Assembly: GCF_005771425.1 (NCBI RefSeq)
Contig: NZ_VBTZ01000001.1
Coordinates: forward strand, 310,001 to 374,000
DNA: 64,000 bases
DNA from: Methylocystis sp. B8
GTDB taxonomy: Bacteria; Pseudomonadota; Alphaproteobacteria; Rhizobiales; Beijerinckiaceae
Direction: 5' to 3'
Below, piece by piece: positions 54,109-64,000 of the stretch (its first letter is position 1; the number at the start of each line of letters is the position of its first letter). Made by a program: the position numbers and the translations under genes. The notes beneath the pieces were generated by a model that worked only from the letters and a program-made list of their open reading frames with translations, was not told the origin of the DNA and ran no database searches.

Positions 54109-54672
54109 TTATATCTTCTCCACCACCACATTCTGGTTGGTGTAGACGCAAATCTCGGAGGCGATCACCATCGCGCGCCGCGCGATGGTCTCGGCGTCGA
54201 GCGGCGAATCGAGCAAAGCGCGCCCGGCCGCGAGCGCGTAGTTCCCGCCTGAACCGATGGCCGCTACTGCCCCTTCATCGGTCGCTTCAGGCTCCAGCAC
54301 GTCGCCGGAGCCTGTCAGCACGAGGCCGACGTTTTTGTCGGCGACGAGCATCATCGCCTCCAGACGCCGCAAATAGCGGTCCATCCGCCAGTCCTTGGCG
54401 AGTTCGACGCAGGCGCGCATCAACTGTCCGGGATATTGCTCGAGCTTGGATTCAAGCCGCTCAAAAAGGGTGAAAGCGTCGGCGGTGGCGCCGGCGAAGC
54501 CCGCGATAACGTCACCCTTGCCAAGACGGCGCACTTTCTTGGCGTTACCCTTCATGATCGTCTGACCGAGGCTGACCTGACCGTCGCCGGCGATAACCGT
54601 TTCTCCGGCCTTCTTCACGAGAATGATCGTCGTCGCGTGCATGCCCGCCGAGCGGCTTTGTTCGTTATCCAT
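54109..54672 (-). CDS. hslV: ATP-dependent protease peptidase subunit HslV
   Basis: HslV is the proteasome-like peptidase of the HslUV heat-shock protease. The 187 residues start with a short propeptide ([13 protein letters not shown]) that ends at the Thr-Thr where the catalytic N-terminal threonine is exposed. Then come [20 protein letters not shown], the active-site lysine in GNAKKVRRL, and [16 protein letters not shown] later ATG (MHATTIIL) is an alternative start. Confidence 0.96.
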   Translation of the reverse strand: MDNEQSRSAGMHATTIILVKKAGETVIAGDGQVSLGQTIMKGNAKKVRRLGKGDVIAGFAGATADAFTLFERLESKLEQYPGQLMRACVELAKDWRMDRYLRRLEAMMLVADKNVGLVLTGSGDVLEPEATDEGAVAAIGSGGNYALAAGRALLDSPLDAETIARRAMVIASEICVYTNQNVVVEKI

Positions 54673-54792
54673 TCGCCTTATCCGAGCCGAGATATGCAGC
54701 CGATGTAAGGTTTGGCGCGGTTTTGAGCAAGGGCGGGACGGCGGCAGGATAATCGTGCTGTTTATCCGGCAGAGCAGGAATTCCTTTGGCGT

Positions 54793-55464
54793 TCACTCCC
54801 GCGGGGCGGGTGCTGGGAAATCCAAAATCTCGCGCGTGTATGTTTCGTGCACCTCGGAGAGGGGGCGCTGATCGCGCGCATAAACGACCGCCGTGTGCTC
54901 GAAGAGATCATGCGGAATGGAGAGAGCGCCGCTCGTTTTTTCGGGCGCAGCATTGGCTGAGACTTCCCAACCTTCAGGCAAGGGAGACCAGCGCATCTTC
55001 ATCTCCATGGTGCGACGAAACGGCTGAAGCGGGGCGATGGCCTTGCCGAAGGGCGTTTCCGTCGTTTCCAGCGCATGATTCATTTCGTCAGAAAGCCGCC
55101 CCGGCACATACCAATTGTCAGCCTCCGAGAGCACGTGCTCGCCGCAGGCGAGCTGCACTCGGCGGTATTTCACCGGCTCCTCGGCGCCGACCTCGAGCCG
55201 TCGGCGCGTTTCGTCACTCGGCTGCTTTTCGTTTCCACCGATTCGGCGCGCGACGATTTTCGGCTCCGCCGACATCTTGTGATCGGCGCACCATTTCTCG
55301 AGCGTCGCCGTGGCGCTTCGGCTCGCGAGCAGAGAGGCGTTCAGCGTTTGAATGAGCGCCAGGGCTTCGATGCGCGACACAAAGCCGTCCCGCCAGGGTT
55401 CGGCTGCCGCCGGAAGAAAGGTTGGCGTCGTCGCGAGAAGGGCGCCGAGAAGTCTGCGCTGCAT
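54793..55464 (-). CDS. Secreted protein resembling the chorismate-lyase/UTRA fold
   Basis: The 223-residue protein has a Sec signal peptide (about 1-21, LLGALLATTPTFLPAAA). The mature part contains VKYRRVQLACGEHVLSEADN, WYVPGRL, TPFGKAIAPLQPFRRTME, and PLSEVHETYTREIL. This order is that of the chorismate-lyase-like superfamily (ubiquinone 4-hydroxybenzoate synthesis and related DUF98 proteins). A periplasmic location does not fit UbiC, so the function is probably different and unknown. It is transcribed alone, divergent from the his operon. Confidence 0.7.
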   Translation of the reverse strand: MQRRLLGALLATTPTFLPAAAEPWRDGFVSRIEALALIQTLNASLLASRSATATLEKWCADHKMSAEPKIVARRIGGNEKQPSDETRRRLEVGAEEPVKYRRVQLACGEHVLSEADNWYVPGRLSDEMNHALETTETPFGKAIAPLQPFRRTMEMKMRWSPLPEGWEVSANAAPEKTSGALSIPHDLFEHTAVVYARDQRPLSEVHETYTREILDFPAPAPRE

Positions 55465-55800
55465 GTTTTGAGCCTCCTCGTTTGGCTTTGGATGACGGAA
55501 AGCCCTCCGGGGCGTGCGGCATTATGCGCGCGTAAACGCCTTCTTAGGCGCTGTTCGCGAAGCTATAAGCGTCTTCCACCGTCGGCATATCGCCGTGGTT
55601 GCGTTCGAGACAGGAATCAGCGCGAACATTTGGACCATTTTCGGTCTTTGCGGCCAATATGCCGAGGAGGGGAGGCCGTTGGCGCGTATCTCGCTTCTGC
55701 TTAACGCCTAAACCATTCGAGTGGCGTATCTAAAATGGAATTGCTACAAGCTGGCCGCTTGCGGCCCAAACCGCCGGTAGAGCCCACAAAAAGGCAGGAA
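55465..55800. other. Divergent promoter region before hisB
   Basis: This 336-bp gap between the secreted protein gene and hisB must hold both promoters. A GTG-started frame (55514-55711) and the in-frame extension of hisB upstream of 55801 are open, but neither resembles a known protein. I see no his leader peptide (no run of His codons), so classical attenuation is unlikely. Confidence 0.6.
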
Positions 55801-56397
55801 ATGCGCAGCGCGACGATCGAGCGCAATACGAAGGAAACGAAGATTTCCGTGACTGTCGACCTCGATGGGGCCGGCCGCTCGGAAATTTCGACCGGGGTCG
55901 GTTTTTTCGATCATATGCTCGACCAGATCGCCCGTCATGCGCCGCTGGATCTCACCGTACGCGCCGAGGGCGATCTGCACATCGACGGCCATCACACGGT
56001 CGAGGACGTCGGCATCGCCATCGGCCAGGCGGTGGATCGCGCCCTTGGCGATCGCAAGGGCATTTCCCGCTATGGCGACGCGCATGTGCCGCTCGATGAG
56101 GCGCTAACCCGCGTCGTCGTGGACGTCTCGGGTCGTCCCTATCTTGTCTACGACGTGTCTTTTCCCGCGCAGCGGATCGGCGCCTTTGACACCGAATTGA
56201 TGCGCGAATTCTTCCAGGCCTTCGCGGTCCACGCCCGCGTCGGGCTGCACATCGAGCGCCTGCGCGGCGTCAACAGCCACCACATCGCCGAGAGCGCCTT
56301 CAAGGGCTTCGCGCGGGCTTTCGGCAAGGCGGTCGCGATAGATCCTCGCCGGACGCAGGGCGAAGCGCCCTCCACCAAGGGAACGCTCACCGCCTGA
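55801..56397 (+). CDS. hisB: Imidazoleglycerol-phosphate dehydratase
   Basis: HisB dehydrates imidazoleglycerol phosphate in histidine synthesis. The 198-residue monofunctional form contains [40 protein letters not shown], and [17 protein letters not shown], with the paired histidines of the manganese sites. ATG at 55801 has AGGAA upstream and begins with the conserved [12 protein letters not shown]. It heads hisB-DUF2628-hisH-hisA-hisF-hisE-coaA. Confidence 0.96.
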   Translation: MRSATIERNTKETKISVTVDLDGAGRSEISTGVGFFDHMLDQIARHAPLDLTVRAEGDLHIDGHHTVEDVGIAIGQAVDRALGDRKGISRYGDAHVPLDEALTRVVVDVSGRPYLVYDVSFPAQRIGAFDTELMREFFQAFAVHARVGLHIERLRGVNSHHIAESAFKGFARAFGKAVAIDPRRTQGEAPSTKGTLTA

Positions 56398-56429
56398 AAA
56401 GAGGCGCGTGAGCGAGCGAGGGACGGCCG

Positions 56430-56852
56430 ATGGCCATATTCACTGTTCATTTTCCGCCGACCGCGTCGGGCCAGCCTGCATCGCCGGAGAAGATCGTCTT
56501 CCTGCGCGACGGCTTTTCCTGGCCGGCCCTTATTTTCGGGCCGTTTTGGCTTGCCTGGCGGCGCGCTTGGCTTGTCGCCGTCCTTTGGACGCTGCTTCTC
56601 GCCGCTTTGGCGCTCATTGCCTGGAAACTGCGGGTGTCGCGCGAGGCCATGTCATGGCTGACGCTCGCTCTCGCCGTCTGGCTCGGCTTCGAGGGGGAGC
56701 GGCTGGTTGGGTGGAATTTGGCGCGCCGCGGCTATGTCGAGCGTGATCTCGTCATCGGCGAGGACCTCGACGAGGCTGAGGCTGCCTTCTTTTACCGCCA
56801 TCGCCCTGGGCAGATCGGGAATGAAGACGCCTTTCGAGGGCCCGCTCCTTGA
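56430..56852 (+). CDS. DUF2628 membrane protein in the his operon
   Basis: This 140-residue protein starts with a soluble [10 protein letters not shown] segment. Two or three hydrophobic segments follow ([47 protein letters not shown]), then a cytoplasmic tail with [20 protein letters not shown]. The pattern is DUF2628. It regularly sits between hisB and hisH in Hyphomicrobiales, but its function is unknown. The stop overlaps hisH in a four-base overlap. Confidence 0.88.
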   Translation: MAIFTVHFPPTASGQPASPEKIVFLRDGFSWPALIFGPFWLAWRRAWLVAVLWTLLLAALALIAWKLRVSREAMSWLTLALAVWLGFEGERLVGWNLARRGYVERDLVIGEDLDEAEAAFFYRHRPGQIGNEDAFRGPAP

Positions 56853-57499
56853 CGACCGCGATCATCGACTATGGGTCGGGCAATCTTCACTCCGCATTGA
56901 AAGCCTTTGAGCGCGCCGCGCGCGAGTCGCAGCAGCCGGCCGATATTCGGGTCACCAGCGATCCAGACATCGTGCGCGGCGCCGAACGCATCGTCTTGCC
57001 GGGCGTCGGCGCTTTCGCCGATTGCCGCCGCGGTTTGATGGCGATCGAGGGCCTCTACGCCGCGCTGCAAGAGGCTGTCGTCGCTCGTGGCAGGCCTTTT
57101 TTGGGAATTTGCGTCGGGATGCAGCTTATGGGCGCGCGCGGCCTCGAACATGGCGAAACGCCGGGGCTTGGCTGGATTCCCGGAGATGTTGCGGCGATCG
57201 AGCCGGCCGATCCTTCATTGAAAATTCCCCACATGGGCTGGAACACGCTGACGCTGAGCCGAGAGCATCCGCTCTTTGCGAGCGTGCCCACAGGAGAGCG
57301 CGGATTGCACGCCTATTTCGTGCACTCGTTTCAGCTGTCCCCGTCGGCGCCCGAGCATGTGCTGGCGACAACCGACTATGGTGCGCCGCTCACCGCGGCC
57401 GTCGCGCGCGACAATCTGGTCGGCGTGCAGTTTCATCCCGAAAAAAGCCAGAGGCTCGGCCTAGCGTTGATCGGCAATTTCCTCAGGTGGCGACCGTGA
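56849..57499 (+). CDS. hisH: Imidazole glycerol phosphate synthase, glutaminase subunit HisH
   Basis: HisH is the class I glutamine amidotransferase that supplies ammonia to HisF. The 216 residues contain [18 protein letters not shown], the nucleophile Cys in [11 protein letters not shown], and the His-Glu pair in [10 protein letters not shown]. The start is a TTG at 56849, overlapping the DUF2628 stop. The stop overlaps hisA in GTGA. Confidence 0.95.
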   Translation: MTTAIIDYGSGNLHSALKAFERAARESQQPADIRVTSDPDIVRGAERIVLPGVGAFADCRRGLMAIEGLYAALQEAVVARGRPFLGICVGMQLMGARGLEHGETPGLGWIPGDVAAIEPADPSLKIPHMGWNTLTLSREHPLFASVPTGERGLHAYFVHSFQLSPSAPEHVLATTDYGAPLTAAVARDNLVGVQFHPEKSQRLGLALIGNFLRWRP

Positions 57500-58245
57500 T
57501 TTTGTTTCCCGCAATCGATTTGAAGGAAGGCCAGTGCGTGCGCCTCGCACAGGGCGACATGGATCGCGCGACTGTGTTCAACGATGACCCTGCCGAGCAG
57601 GCGCGCGCCTTCGAGCGGGTCGGATTCGAATATCTGCATGTCGTCGATCTCGACGGCGCTTTCGCTGGAGCGCCGCGCAATGCCGAGGCTGTCGAAGCCA
57701 TTCTCGCGACGTTGACGATTCCCGTGCAACTTGGCGGCGGCATCCGTGACATGCGCACGCTGTCGCGCTGGCTGGACAAGGGCGTCGCGCGCGTCATCAT
57801 CGGCACGGCGGCCGTTAAGGACCCATCGTTTGTCCGCGAGGCGGCGCGCGTCCATCCCGGCCGCGTCGCTGTCGGGATCGACGCCAAGGATGGCTTTGTC
57901 GCGGTCGACGGCTGGGCGCGCGCCACGCGCATGTCGGCGCTTGATCTCGGCAAGAGCTTCGAAGACGCAGGCGTCAGCGCCATCATCTACACCGACATCT
58001 CGCGGGACGGCATTTTGACTGGCCTGAACATCGAGGCCACCTTGGCGCTTGCTGACGCCTTGACGATTCCCGTCGTCGCCTCCGGTGGTTTGGCGTCGCT
58101 TGCCGACGTGGAGCGGCTGCTGCAGCCCGGTTGCCGCAAGCTCGCCGGCGCCATCACCGGGCGTGCGCTCTATGACGGCAGGCTTGATCCGGCGCAGGCG
58201 CTGGCGATGATACGCCGCGCGCGCGCGGCGACGGAGGATGCGTAA
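57496..58245 (+). CDS. hisA: ProFAR isomerase HisA
   Basis: HisA isomerises the ribosyl imidazole-carboxamide intermediate in histidine synthesis. The 249-residue (beta/alpha)8 barrel has the catalytic Asp in [13 protein letters not shown] and the second in [14 protein letters not shown], with phosphate-binding QLGGGIRDM. It starts with GTG in a GTGA overlap with hisH. Similarity begins at this codon, so the long upstream open frame is only an accident. The stop shares one base with hisF. Confidence 0.95.
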   Translation: MILFPAIDLKEGQCVRLAQGDMDRATVFNDDPAEQARAFERVGFEYLHVVDLDGAFAGAPRNAEAVEAILATLTIPVQLGGGIRDMRTLSRWLDKGVARVIIGTAAVKDPSFVREAARVHPGRVAVGIDAKDGFVAVDGWARATRMSALDLGKSFEDAGVSAIIYTDISRDGILTGLNIEATLALADALTIPVVASGGLASLADVERLLQPGCRKLAGAITGRALYDGRLDPAQALAMIRRARAATEDA

Positions 58246-59024
58246 TGCTCAAGGCGCGCGTCATTCCCTGCTTGGATGTGAAAGAAGGCCGCGTCGTCAA
58301 AGGCGTCAATTTTGTCGATCTGCGTGACGCCGGCGATCCGGTCGAATGCGCCATCGCCTATGACGCCGCCGGCGCCGACGAGCTTTGCTTTCTCGACATC
58401 ACCGCCAGCCATGAGAATCGCGGCATTCTGCTTGACGTTGTGCAGCGCACGGCGGAAGCCTGTTTCATGCCGCTGACTGTGGGCGGCGGCGTGCGAACGC
58501 TGGACGACATTCGCAATCTCTTGCTCGCCGGCGCCGACAAGGTCTCGATCAATTCGGCGGCCGTCGCCAATCGCGGCTTCGTTCGAGAGGCGTCGGAAAA
58601 ATTTGGCGCACAATGCATCGTCGTCGCGATCGACGCCAAGCGCGTAGCCGATGGACGCTGGGAGATCTTCACACACGGCGGGCGTCGCCCGACCGGAATC
58701 GACGCCGTCGAATATGCGCGCGAGGTGACGGACCTTGGCGCCGGCGAAATCCTGCTGACTTCGATGGATCGTGACGGCACAAAGAGCGGCTTCGATATTG
58801 CGCTGACGCGCGCCGTCGCCGACGCCGTGCATGTGCCGGTCATCGCCTCGGGCGGCGTCGGAACGCTCGATCATCTCGTCGCCGGCGTGAAGGAAGGCCA
58901 TGCGAGCGCGGTGCTCGCCGCCTCGATCTTCCATTTTGGCGAATATTCGATCCCCCAGGCGAAGCTTCACATGGCGGCCGCCGGCCTCCCGATGCGCCTC
59001 GACGGCATGGAGGTGATGGCATGA
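58245..59024 (+). CDS. hisF: Imidazole glycerol phosphate synthase, cyclase subunit HisF
   Basis: HisF is the cyclase that joins ammonia from HisH to the ribosyl intermediate, giving imidazoleglycerol phosphate and AICAR. The 259-residue barrel has the catalytic Asp in [16 protein letters not shown] and in [15 protein letters not shown], with [11 protein letters not shown] and [10 protein letters not shown] as phosphate loops. It overlaps hisA by one base (TAATG) and hisE by four (ATGA). Confidence 0.97.
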   Translation: MLKARVIPCLDVKEGRVVKGVNFVDLRDAGDPVECAIAYDAAGADELCFLDITASHENRGILLDVVQRTAEACFMPLTVGGGVRTLDDIRNLLLAGADKVSINSAAVANRGFVREASEKFGAQCIVVAIDAKRVADGRWEIFTHGGRRPTGIDAVEYAREVTDLGAGEILLTSMDRDGTKSGFDIALTRAVADAVHVPVIASGGVGTLDHLVAGVKEGHASAVLAASIFHFGEYSIPQAKLHMAAAGLPMRLDGMEVMA

Positions 59025-59347
59025 CGGGATTTACGCTCGACGATCTCGCCGCGCTGATCAAATCACGGCGCGATGACAGCGCGTCGACCTCCTATACGAA
59101 GACCCTGCTCGACGCAGGAATGCCGAAGATCGCCAAGAAATTTGGCGAAGAGGCGGTCGAAACGGTGATTGCCGCGATAGCGGACGACCGAAGCGCGCTG
59201 ATCAATGAAGCCGCCGATACGCTCTATCATCTTCTCGTCGTGCTCGAAGCGAGAGATATCTCGCTCGATGAGGTGTTGCACGAACTGGAGCGGCGCACGA
59301 AGCAGTCAGGCCTTGCGGAGAAGGCCGCTCGAGGAGGGAAGGGATGA
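59021..59347 (+). CDS. hisE: Phosphoribosyl-ATP pyrophosphohydrolase HisE
   Basis: HisE removes pyrophosphate from phosphoribosyl-ATP, the second step of histidine synthesis. The 108 residues contain the all-alpha NTP-pyrophosphohydrolase metal motif: [13 protein letters not shown] and [19 protein letters not shown]. It is a separate protein rather than the HisIE fusion seen in enterobacteria. ATGA overlaps tie it to hisF and coaA. Confidence 0.95.
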   Translation: MTGFTLDDLAALIKSRRDDSASTSYTKTLLDAGMPKIAKKFGEEAVETVIAAIADDRSALINEAADTLYHLLVVLEARDISLDEVLHELERRTKQSGLAEKAARGGKG

Positions 59348-60306
59348 CGGTGACGGAGCTCGTCCCCAACAACGAAGCTCTTTCTCCTTACCGGCACTTT
59401 ACCCGCGCCGAATGGGCGGCTTTACGCGCGGATACGCCGCTGACGCTGACGCTTGACGATCTTGCCCGGCTGAAGTCGCTCAACGATCCAATCTCGCTCG
59501 AAGAAGTCATCGAAATCTATCTGCCGCTGTCGCGATTGCTCGCGCTTTATGTTGCGGCGACGCAGGGCCTCTTCAAGGCGACGCAGCGCTTTCTTGGCGC
59601 AGAAGACGGCAAGGTTCCTTATATCATCGGGGTTGCGGGCTCGGTCGCCGTTGGAAAATCCACGACGGCGCGCGTGTTGCGGGCGCTGCTGTCGCGCTGG
59701 CCGAACACGCCGAAAGTTGAGCTCATCACCACGGACGGATTTCTCTTGCCCAACAGAATCCTTGAGGCCGAAAGGCTCATGGACAAGAAGGGCTTTCCCG
59801 AGAGCTACGACAACAAGTCGCTGCTGCGATTTCTGTCCGACGTAAAGGCGGGCCGACGCAACGTTTGCGCGCCGGTCTATTCGCATTTGACCTATGACGT
59901 CGTCGAGGGCGAAGCGACCTGCATCGACCGGCCAGACCTTCTGATCGTCGAAGGCGTCAATGTTCTGCTTGCGCCGCGCCTGCGCGACGGCCGCGAAATT
60001 CCCTTCGTCTCCGACTTTTTCGATTTCTCGGTCTATCTCGACGCCCCCGAAGACGTGCTGGAGCGATGGTATGTGGAGCGCTTCCGCCGGCTCCAGCAGA
60101 CGGCGTTCCGCGATCCGAAATCCTACTTCGGGGTCTATGCGGATCTCGATGAAGAAGAGACGACGCGTGTCGCAAGAGACATTTGGACACGGATCAATCT
60201 CGAGAATTTGCGCCAGAACATCGCTCCAACGCGGCCGCGCGCGAGTTTGATCCTGACGAAGGGCTCCGATCACAGGATCGAGGAAGTGGCGCTACGAAAG
60301 CTATGA
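59344..60306 (+). CDS. coaA: Type I pantothenate kinase
   Basis: CoaA phosphorylates pantothenate, the committed step of coenzyme A synthesis. The 320 residues hold the P-loop [20 protein letters not shown] near residue 95, [20 protein letters not shown], and [10 protein letters not shown], all typical of the bacterial type I enzyme, which is inhibited by CoA. It is the last gene of the his transcript, coupled to hisE by ATGA. Confidence 0.97.
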   Translation: MTVTELVPNNEALSPYRHFTRAEWAALRADTPLTLTLDDLARLKSLNDPISLEEVIEIYLPLSRLLALYVAATQGLFKATQRFLGAEDGKVPYIIGVAGSVAVGKSTTARVLRALLSRWPNTPKVELITTDGFLLPNRILEAERLMDKKGFPESYDNKSLLRFLSDVKAGRRNVCAPVYSHLTYDVVEGEATCIDRPDLLIVEGVNVLLAPRLRDGREIPFVSDFFDFSVYLDAPEDVLERWYVERFRRLQQTAFRDPKSYFGVYADLDEEETTRVARDIWTRINLENLRQNIAPTRPRASLILTKGSDHRIEEVALRKL

Positions 60307-60362
60307 GCTTGGCTGCAGCGGCGGACTAGTCCCGCATAAGGCGCGGGCTATAAGGTGGATGC

Positions 60363-61973
60363 ATGCTCGCGGGTCTCCAAATACTCATCTTTCTTCTGGC
60401 GGCGGTGGCGTTCGTCGCCTTCATCGCATTGCGCTCCGGCGTCGCCTTGCCAGTTCTTCTCGTCGCGTCTGGCGTTTTGATCGCCGTTGCGCCTGGCGCG
60501 CCCGCCTTTGTGCTCGAGCCGCAATTCGTGTTGCTCCTCGTGCTGCCGCCGGTGATCTACATTTCCGGCGTCAACATGAGTTGGCGGGAGTTTAAATTCA
60601 ATCTGCGGCCGATACTTCTGCTCGCCGTCGGCTGCGTCGTCTTCACCACGATTTCCGTTTCGCTCGCGATGAAATGGCTGCTTGGCTGGCCCCTGGCGGC
60701 CGGCTTCGTGCTCGGCGCGATCGTCTCGCCGCCGGACGCCGTCGCGCCGCTCGCCATTGCCCGGCGGATGCAGTTGCCGCGGCGCATCCTTGTGATCTTG
60801 GAGGGCGAGGGCCTCGCCAACGACGCCACGGCGCTCGTTCTCTACCGCTTTGCCGTGGCGGCGGTCAGCGTCGGCTCCTTTTCTTTGGCGCAAGCAGGCG
60901 GAACATTCGTCGCAATTATCATCGGCGAGATCATGTGGGGCCTTGTCGTTGGCTGGACGATCCTGCGGCTGCGACGCTTCATGCGCGATCCGCGGATCGA
61001 GATTACGCTGTCGCTGATCACGCCCTACCTTGCCTATTGGCCGCCCGAACATCTCGGCGGGTCGGGAGTCATCGCGACAATTGCGACCGGCCTCTACATC
61101 AGCTGGAACGGGCCTAGGCTGATCAGCGCCGCGACGCGTTTGCAAGGCGTGTTCTTCTGGGATTTCTTCCTCTTTCTGATCGAAGGCCTCGTTTTTCTCT
61201 TCACCGGACTGCAGGCGCAAACGCTCATAGAGCGAATCCGGGATCATTCGCTTTATGAGCTGGCGATGTCCGCGGCGATCGTTTCGCTCGTGGTGATCGT
61301 GGCGCGATTTGTGTGGACCTTTCCAATCATCTATCTGCCGCGCTGGCTCATTCCGCCGCTTGCGCGACGCGATCCTTCGCCGCCCTGGCAATGGGCTTTC
61401 ATCCTCTCCTTCACCGGCGTGCGCGGAATCGTTTCGCTCGCCGCGGCGCTGGCGATTCCACTCGCAACGGCGCGGGGCGAGCCGTTTCCCTATCGCGACG
61501 CGATCTTTTTTCTCACCTTCTGCGTGGTGATGGCGACGCTCGTCTTCCAGGGCTCCCTGCTTCCCTGGATCATTCGCAAACTTGGTCTCGCCAGAGCCGG
61601 CACGGAGGAGCGTCTTCTCGACCGCTCCGAGGAGCTGCGCGTCCGTCACGCCGCGATCGAGGCGTCCAGCGCGAAGCTCGCGAGTCTCGGCGCGGAGATT
61701 GACGTTCCGGAGGAGGCGATGCTGGCGCTTCGCGGGCAGCAGGACTATTTTTCGTCGCGCGTCCGAATGAAGTGCGACATCAAAGAAGAGCGCCGTGAGC
61801 TCGTAGAGCTTCACGACGAAATCGAATTGCAGCTCATCACTGAGGAGCGCGTTCTGATCAACGACATGCTGCGGGAAGGCAAACTCAAGGACGAAGCGCG
61901 CCGCCGCATCGAGCGCGAACTCGATTTGCGCGAGGCCGACGTCCTTAACCGCCGCGCCGAACGGCTGTGGTAG
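60363..61973 (+). CDS. CPA1-family Na+/H+ antiporter
   Basis: This inner-membrane protein exchanges Na+ (or K+) for protons. Of 536 residues, about 1-410 contain some 12 hydrophobic helices. The ion-site motifs are IVSPPDAVAPLAIARR and GEGLANDATALVLYRFA (the ND pair of CPA1). The remaining ~120 residues are a cytoplasmic helical, charged tail (EERRELVELHDEIELQL) as in bacterial NhaP/YjcE-type exchangers, probably regulatory. AAGGTGG precedes the ATG. It converges on clpB across a hairpin. Confidence 0.92.
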   Translation: MLAGLQILIFLLAAVAFVAFIALRSGVALPVLLVASGVLIAVAPGAPAFVLEPQFVLLLVLPPVIYISGVNMSWREFKFNLRPILLLAVGCVVFTTISVSLAMKWLLGWPLAAGFVLGAIVSPPDAVAPLAIARRMQLPRRILVILEGEGLANDATALVLYRFAVAAVSVGSFSLAQAGGTFVAIIIGEIMWGLVVGWTILRLRRFMRDPRIEITLSLITPYLAYWPPEHLGGSGVIATIATGLYISWNGPRLISAATRLQGVFFWDFFLFLIEGLVFLFTGLQAQTLIERIRDHSLYELAMSAAIVSLVVIVARFVWTFPIIYLPRWLIPPLARRDPSPPWQWAFILSFTGVRGIVSLAAALAIPLATARGEPFPYRDAIFFLTFCVVMATLVFQGSLLPWIIRKLGLARAGTEERLLDRSEELRVRHAAIEASSAKLASLGAEIDVPEEAMLALRGQQDYFSSRVRMKCDIKEERRELVELHDEIELQLITEERVLINDMLREGKLKDEARRRIERELDLREADVLNRRAERLW

Positions 61974-61986
61974 GCGGCGCGCAAAA

Positions 61987-62007
61987 CCCTCTCCCAAAGG
62001 GAGAGGG
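61987..62007. terminator. Hairpin between antiporter and clpB
   Basis: CCCTCTCCC and GGGAGAGGG form a perfect 9-bp stem with an AAA loop, in the 47-bp gap between two convergent genes. AAAA precedes it on the plus strand, giving TTTT after it on the minus strand, so it can end clpB transcription best. It shares its core with the hairpin at 4752-4776. Confidence 0.65.
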
Positions 62008-62020
62008 AAGCGCCCGCTGT

Positions 62021-64000
62021 TTACGCGTTCCCCACCGTGCGCAACAGCGGCGCGGCGCGCCCATGCGCCGATTTGCCGTCGATGATGAGGCCTGAGGCGT
62101 CGGCCGAAACTTCGACCGTCGCGCCGTCGACGATCTCGCCGGCGAGCAGCCGCTCGGCGAGCGTGTCCTGCAGCTCCTTCTGAATGACGCGCTTCAAGGG
62201 CCTCGCGCCGTAGGTCGGGTCGTAGCCCTTCGTCGCGAGCCAATCGCGGGCCTTTGAGTCGAGATGCACCGTGATCTTGCGATCTTCGAGCAGCTTCTGC
62301 AGCCGCTTGATCTGAATATCGACGATCGCGCCCATGTCCTCGCGCTGCAGACGATTGAACAGGATGATCTCGTCGACGCGGTTCAGGAACTCCGGCCTGA
62401 AATGAGCCCGCACCACCTGCATGACTTCATCATGCACGGCGGAGGAATCCTCCCCCTCCTTCTGCATGACGAGGAATTCCGACCCGAGATTCGACGTCAT
62501 GATGATCAGCGTGTTCTTAAAGTCCACGGTGCGGCCTTGGCCGTCCGTGAGGCGCCCGTCGTCGAGCACCTGCAGAAGCACGTTGAAAACGTCCGGATGC
62601 GCCTTCTCGATTTCGTCGAAGAGCACGACCTGATACGGCCTGCGGCGGACGGCCTCGGTCAATGCGCCGCCTTCCTCATAGCCGACATAGCCGGGCGGCG
62701 CGCCGATAAGCCGCGCCACAGAGTGCTTCTCCATATATTCCGACATGTCGAGCCGCACCATCGCGGTCTCGTCGTCGAAGAGGAACGCCGCGAGCGCCTT
62801 CGTCAGCTCGGTCTTGCCGACGCCGGTGGGGCCAAGGAAGATGAAGCTGCCGATCGGACGGTTGGGGTCCTGCAGTCCGGCGCGCGCACGGCGCACTGCG
62901 GTCGACACGGCGATGACCGCCTCATGCTGCCCGACAACGCGCTTTGCAAGCTCGCCCTCCATGTGCAGCAGCTTCTCGCGTTCGCCTTCGAGCATCTTGT
63001 CGACCGGCACGCCAGTCCAGCGTGAGACGACCTGCGCCACGTCATTGGCGGTGACCTCTTCGTCGACGAGCGTGTCAGCTTCGCTTTCCGTCTCCGAGAG
63101 TTTCTTTTCGAGATCGGGAATCACGCCGTAAGTGAGTTCGCCCGCGCGCTGATATTCGCCGCGCCGCTGCGCCTGCGCCAGTTCGTTTCGCGCCGCTTCG
63201 AGTTGCTCCTTGAGCTTCTGCGCGGCTCCGAGCTTATCCTTCTCGGCCCGCCAGCGCGCAGTGAGCGCTCCCGATTTTTCTTCGAGGTCGGCAAGCTCGC
63301 CTTCGAGCTTAGCGAGACGATCCTTCGACGCCGTATCCGTCTCTTTCTTGAGCGCCTCCTGCTCGATCTTGAGCTGAATGATGCGCCGATCGAGTTCGTC
63401 GAGCTCCTCGGGCTTCGAGTCGATCTGCATGCGAAGGCGCGACGACGCCTCGTCGATAAGGTCGATCGCCTTGTCCGGTAGGAAGCGGTCGGAAATGTAG
63501 CGGTTCGACAAAGTCGCGGCGGCAACGATCGCGCTATCGGTGATGCGCACGCCGTGATGGAGTTCGTATTTCTCCTTCAGGCCACGCAGGATCGAGATCG
63601 TATCTTCGACCGTCGGCTCGTCGACGAAAACCGGCTGAAAGCGTCGAGCGAGCGCAGCGTCCTTTTCGACATGTTTACGGTATTCATCGAGCGTCGTCGC
63701 GCCGACGCAATGCAATTCGCCGCGCGCGAGCGCCGGTTTCAGCAGGTTGGAGGCATCCATCGCGCCATCCGCCTTGCCGGCGCCCACGAGCGTGTGCATC
63801 TCGTCGATGAAGAGGATGATTTTGCCTGCGGCGGCGGTAATCTCGTTGAGCACGGCTTTCAGCCGTTCCTCGAATTCGCCGCGATATTTCGCGCCGGCGA
63901 TCAGCGCGCCCATGTCGAGCGCGAGCAGCTTCTTGTCCTCGAGGGATTCCGGCACGTCGCCGTTGACGATGCGCAGCGCCAATCCCTCGACAATCGCTGT
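62021..64000 (-). CDS. clpB: Disaggregase ClpB, C-terminal part (runs off the window)
   Basis: ClpB is the AAA+ chaperone that rescues aggregated proteins with DnaK. The window holds about 659 C-terminal residues in frame to base 64000; the N-domain and first Walker A lie beyond. Seen here are the NBD1 Walker B ([20 protein letters not shown]), the arginine-finger region [11 protein letters not shown], and the long coiled-coil M-domain ([19 protein letters not shown] onward). NBD2 follows with Walker [16 protein letters not shown] and [19 protein letters not shown]. The M-domain marks ClpB rather than ClpA or ClpC. Confidence 0.96.
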   Translation of the reverse strand, partial: TAIVEGLALRIVNGDVPESLEDKKLLALDMGALIAGAKYRGEFEERLKAVLNEITAAAGKIILFIDEMHTLVGAGKADGAMDASNLLKPALARGELHCVGATTLDEYRKHVEKDAALARRFQPVFVDEPTVEDTISILRGLKEKYELHHGVRITDSAIVAAATLSNRYISDRFLPDKAIDLIDEASSRLRMQIDSKPEELDELDRRIIQLKIEQEALKKETDTASKDRLAKLEGELADLEEKSGALTARWRAEKDKLGAAQKLKEQLEAARNELAQAQRRGEYQRAGELTYGVIPDLEKKLSETESEADTLVDEEVTANDVAQVVSRWTGVPVDKMLEGEREKLLHMEGELAKRVVGQHEAVIAVSTAVRRARAGLQDPNRPIGSFIFLGPTGVGKTELTKALAAFLFDDETAMVRLDMSEYMEKHSVARLIGAPPGYVGYEEGGALTEAVRRRPYQVVLFDEIEKAHPDVFNVLLQVLDDGRLTDGQGRTVDFKNTLIIMTSNLGSEFLVMQKEGEDSSAVHDEVMQVVRAHFRPEFLNRVDEIILFNRLQREDMGAIVDIQIKRLQKLLEDRKITVHLDSKARDWLATKGYDPTYGARPLKRVIQKELQDTLAERLLAGEIVDGATVEVSADASGLIIDGKSAHGRAAPLLRTVGNA

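Noticed and set aside
55514-55711. Possible 65-residue gene before hisB
   Set aside because: GTG start without ribosome site; sequence without family features; it lies where the his promoter must be.
60348-62243. Open frame of 631 codons opposite the antiporter gene
   Set aside because: It is antisense to a clear CPA1 antiporter and clpB, its composition is dominated by R, D, E, H and A typical of the reverse of GC-rich coding DNA, and it shows no family motif.

Overview
The window reads as chromosomal DNA of an alphaproteobacterium of the order Hyphomicrobiales (Rhizobiales). The evidence is DivK, a NepR-type anti-sigma factor, a hslV-hslU block next to hisB-DUF2628-hisH-hisA-hisF-hisE-coaA, high-GC codon use, and GTG/TTG starts with GTGA/ATGA overlaps. 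A methanotroph-type family (Beijerinckiaceae/Methylocystaceae) is possible, but no methane or methanol oxidation gene lies here, so that is only a guess. Almost all of the window is coding. I saw no phage, integrase, insertion sequence or CRISPR array.

Layout. 1-9.8 kb is housekeeping: a cut-off sensor kinase, a coiled-coil protein, lepA, a DMT exporter, a methyltransferase, proA, nadD and rimO, with two dispersed palindromic intergenic elements. 9.8-17.6 kb holds a fabH-type synthase, the sulfate ABC transporter (sbp-cysT-cysW-cysA) run together with a tam-like methyltransferase, and an OprP-type porin ending in a clear terminator.

18.1-31.6 kb is the main feature: 15 genes on one strand, mostly overlapping by 1-8 bases. 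They encode a group 1h ('actinobacterial', high-affinity) [NiFe]-hydrogenase (HhyS, HhyL), an auxiliary block and the Hyp maturation set (HypF, C, D, E, A, B). The auxiliary block is a NifU-like protein without cysteines, DUF5947, DUF6084, a 452-residue unknown, the large-subunit protease, a 35-residue membrane peptide and a GmhA-like SIS protein. HhyS has no Tat signal and keeps the C-x-G-D proximal ligand pattern known from the Ralstonia enzyme of this group. The enzyme probably oxidises trace H2 at the inner face of the membrane. No obvious electron-transfer partner is encoded.

31.7-39.8 kb is the conserved but functionally unresolved set transglutaminase / circularly permuted ATP-grasp-alpha-E / transglutaminase-DUF2126, followed by a divergent zinc metallopeptidase. 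40-47.4 kb carries an L-lactate dehydrogenase, an exported beta-carbonic anhydrase, an orphan nepR, an ergothioneine operon (egtB-egtD-DUF5996), a frameshifted glutathione S-transferase, tRNA-Ala(GGC) and divK. 47.6-51.6 kb is glycolate oxidase glcDEF. 51.6-64 kb is core metabolism and proteostasis: trpS, hslU, hslV, a secreted chorismate-lyase-fold protein, the his operon with coaA, a CPA1 Na+/H+ antiporter, and clpB running off the right end.

All family names come from motif recognition by eye. No database search was run. Start codons without ATG (kinase, fabH, cysT, cysW, tam, hypA, hisA, ATP-grasp, small transglutaminase) were chosen from overlaps or from where homology begins.
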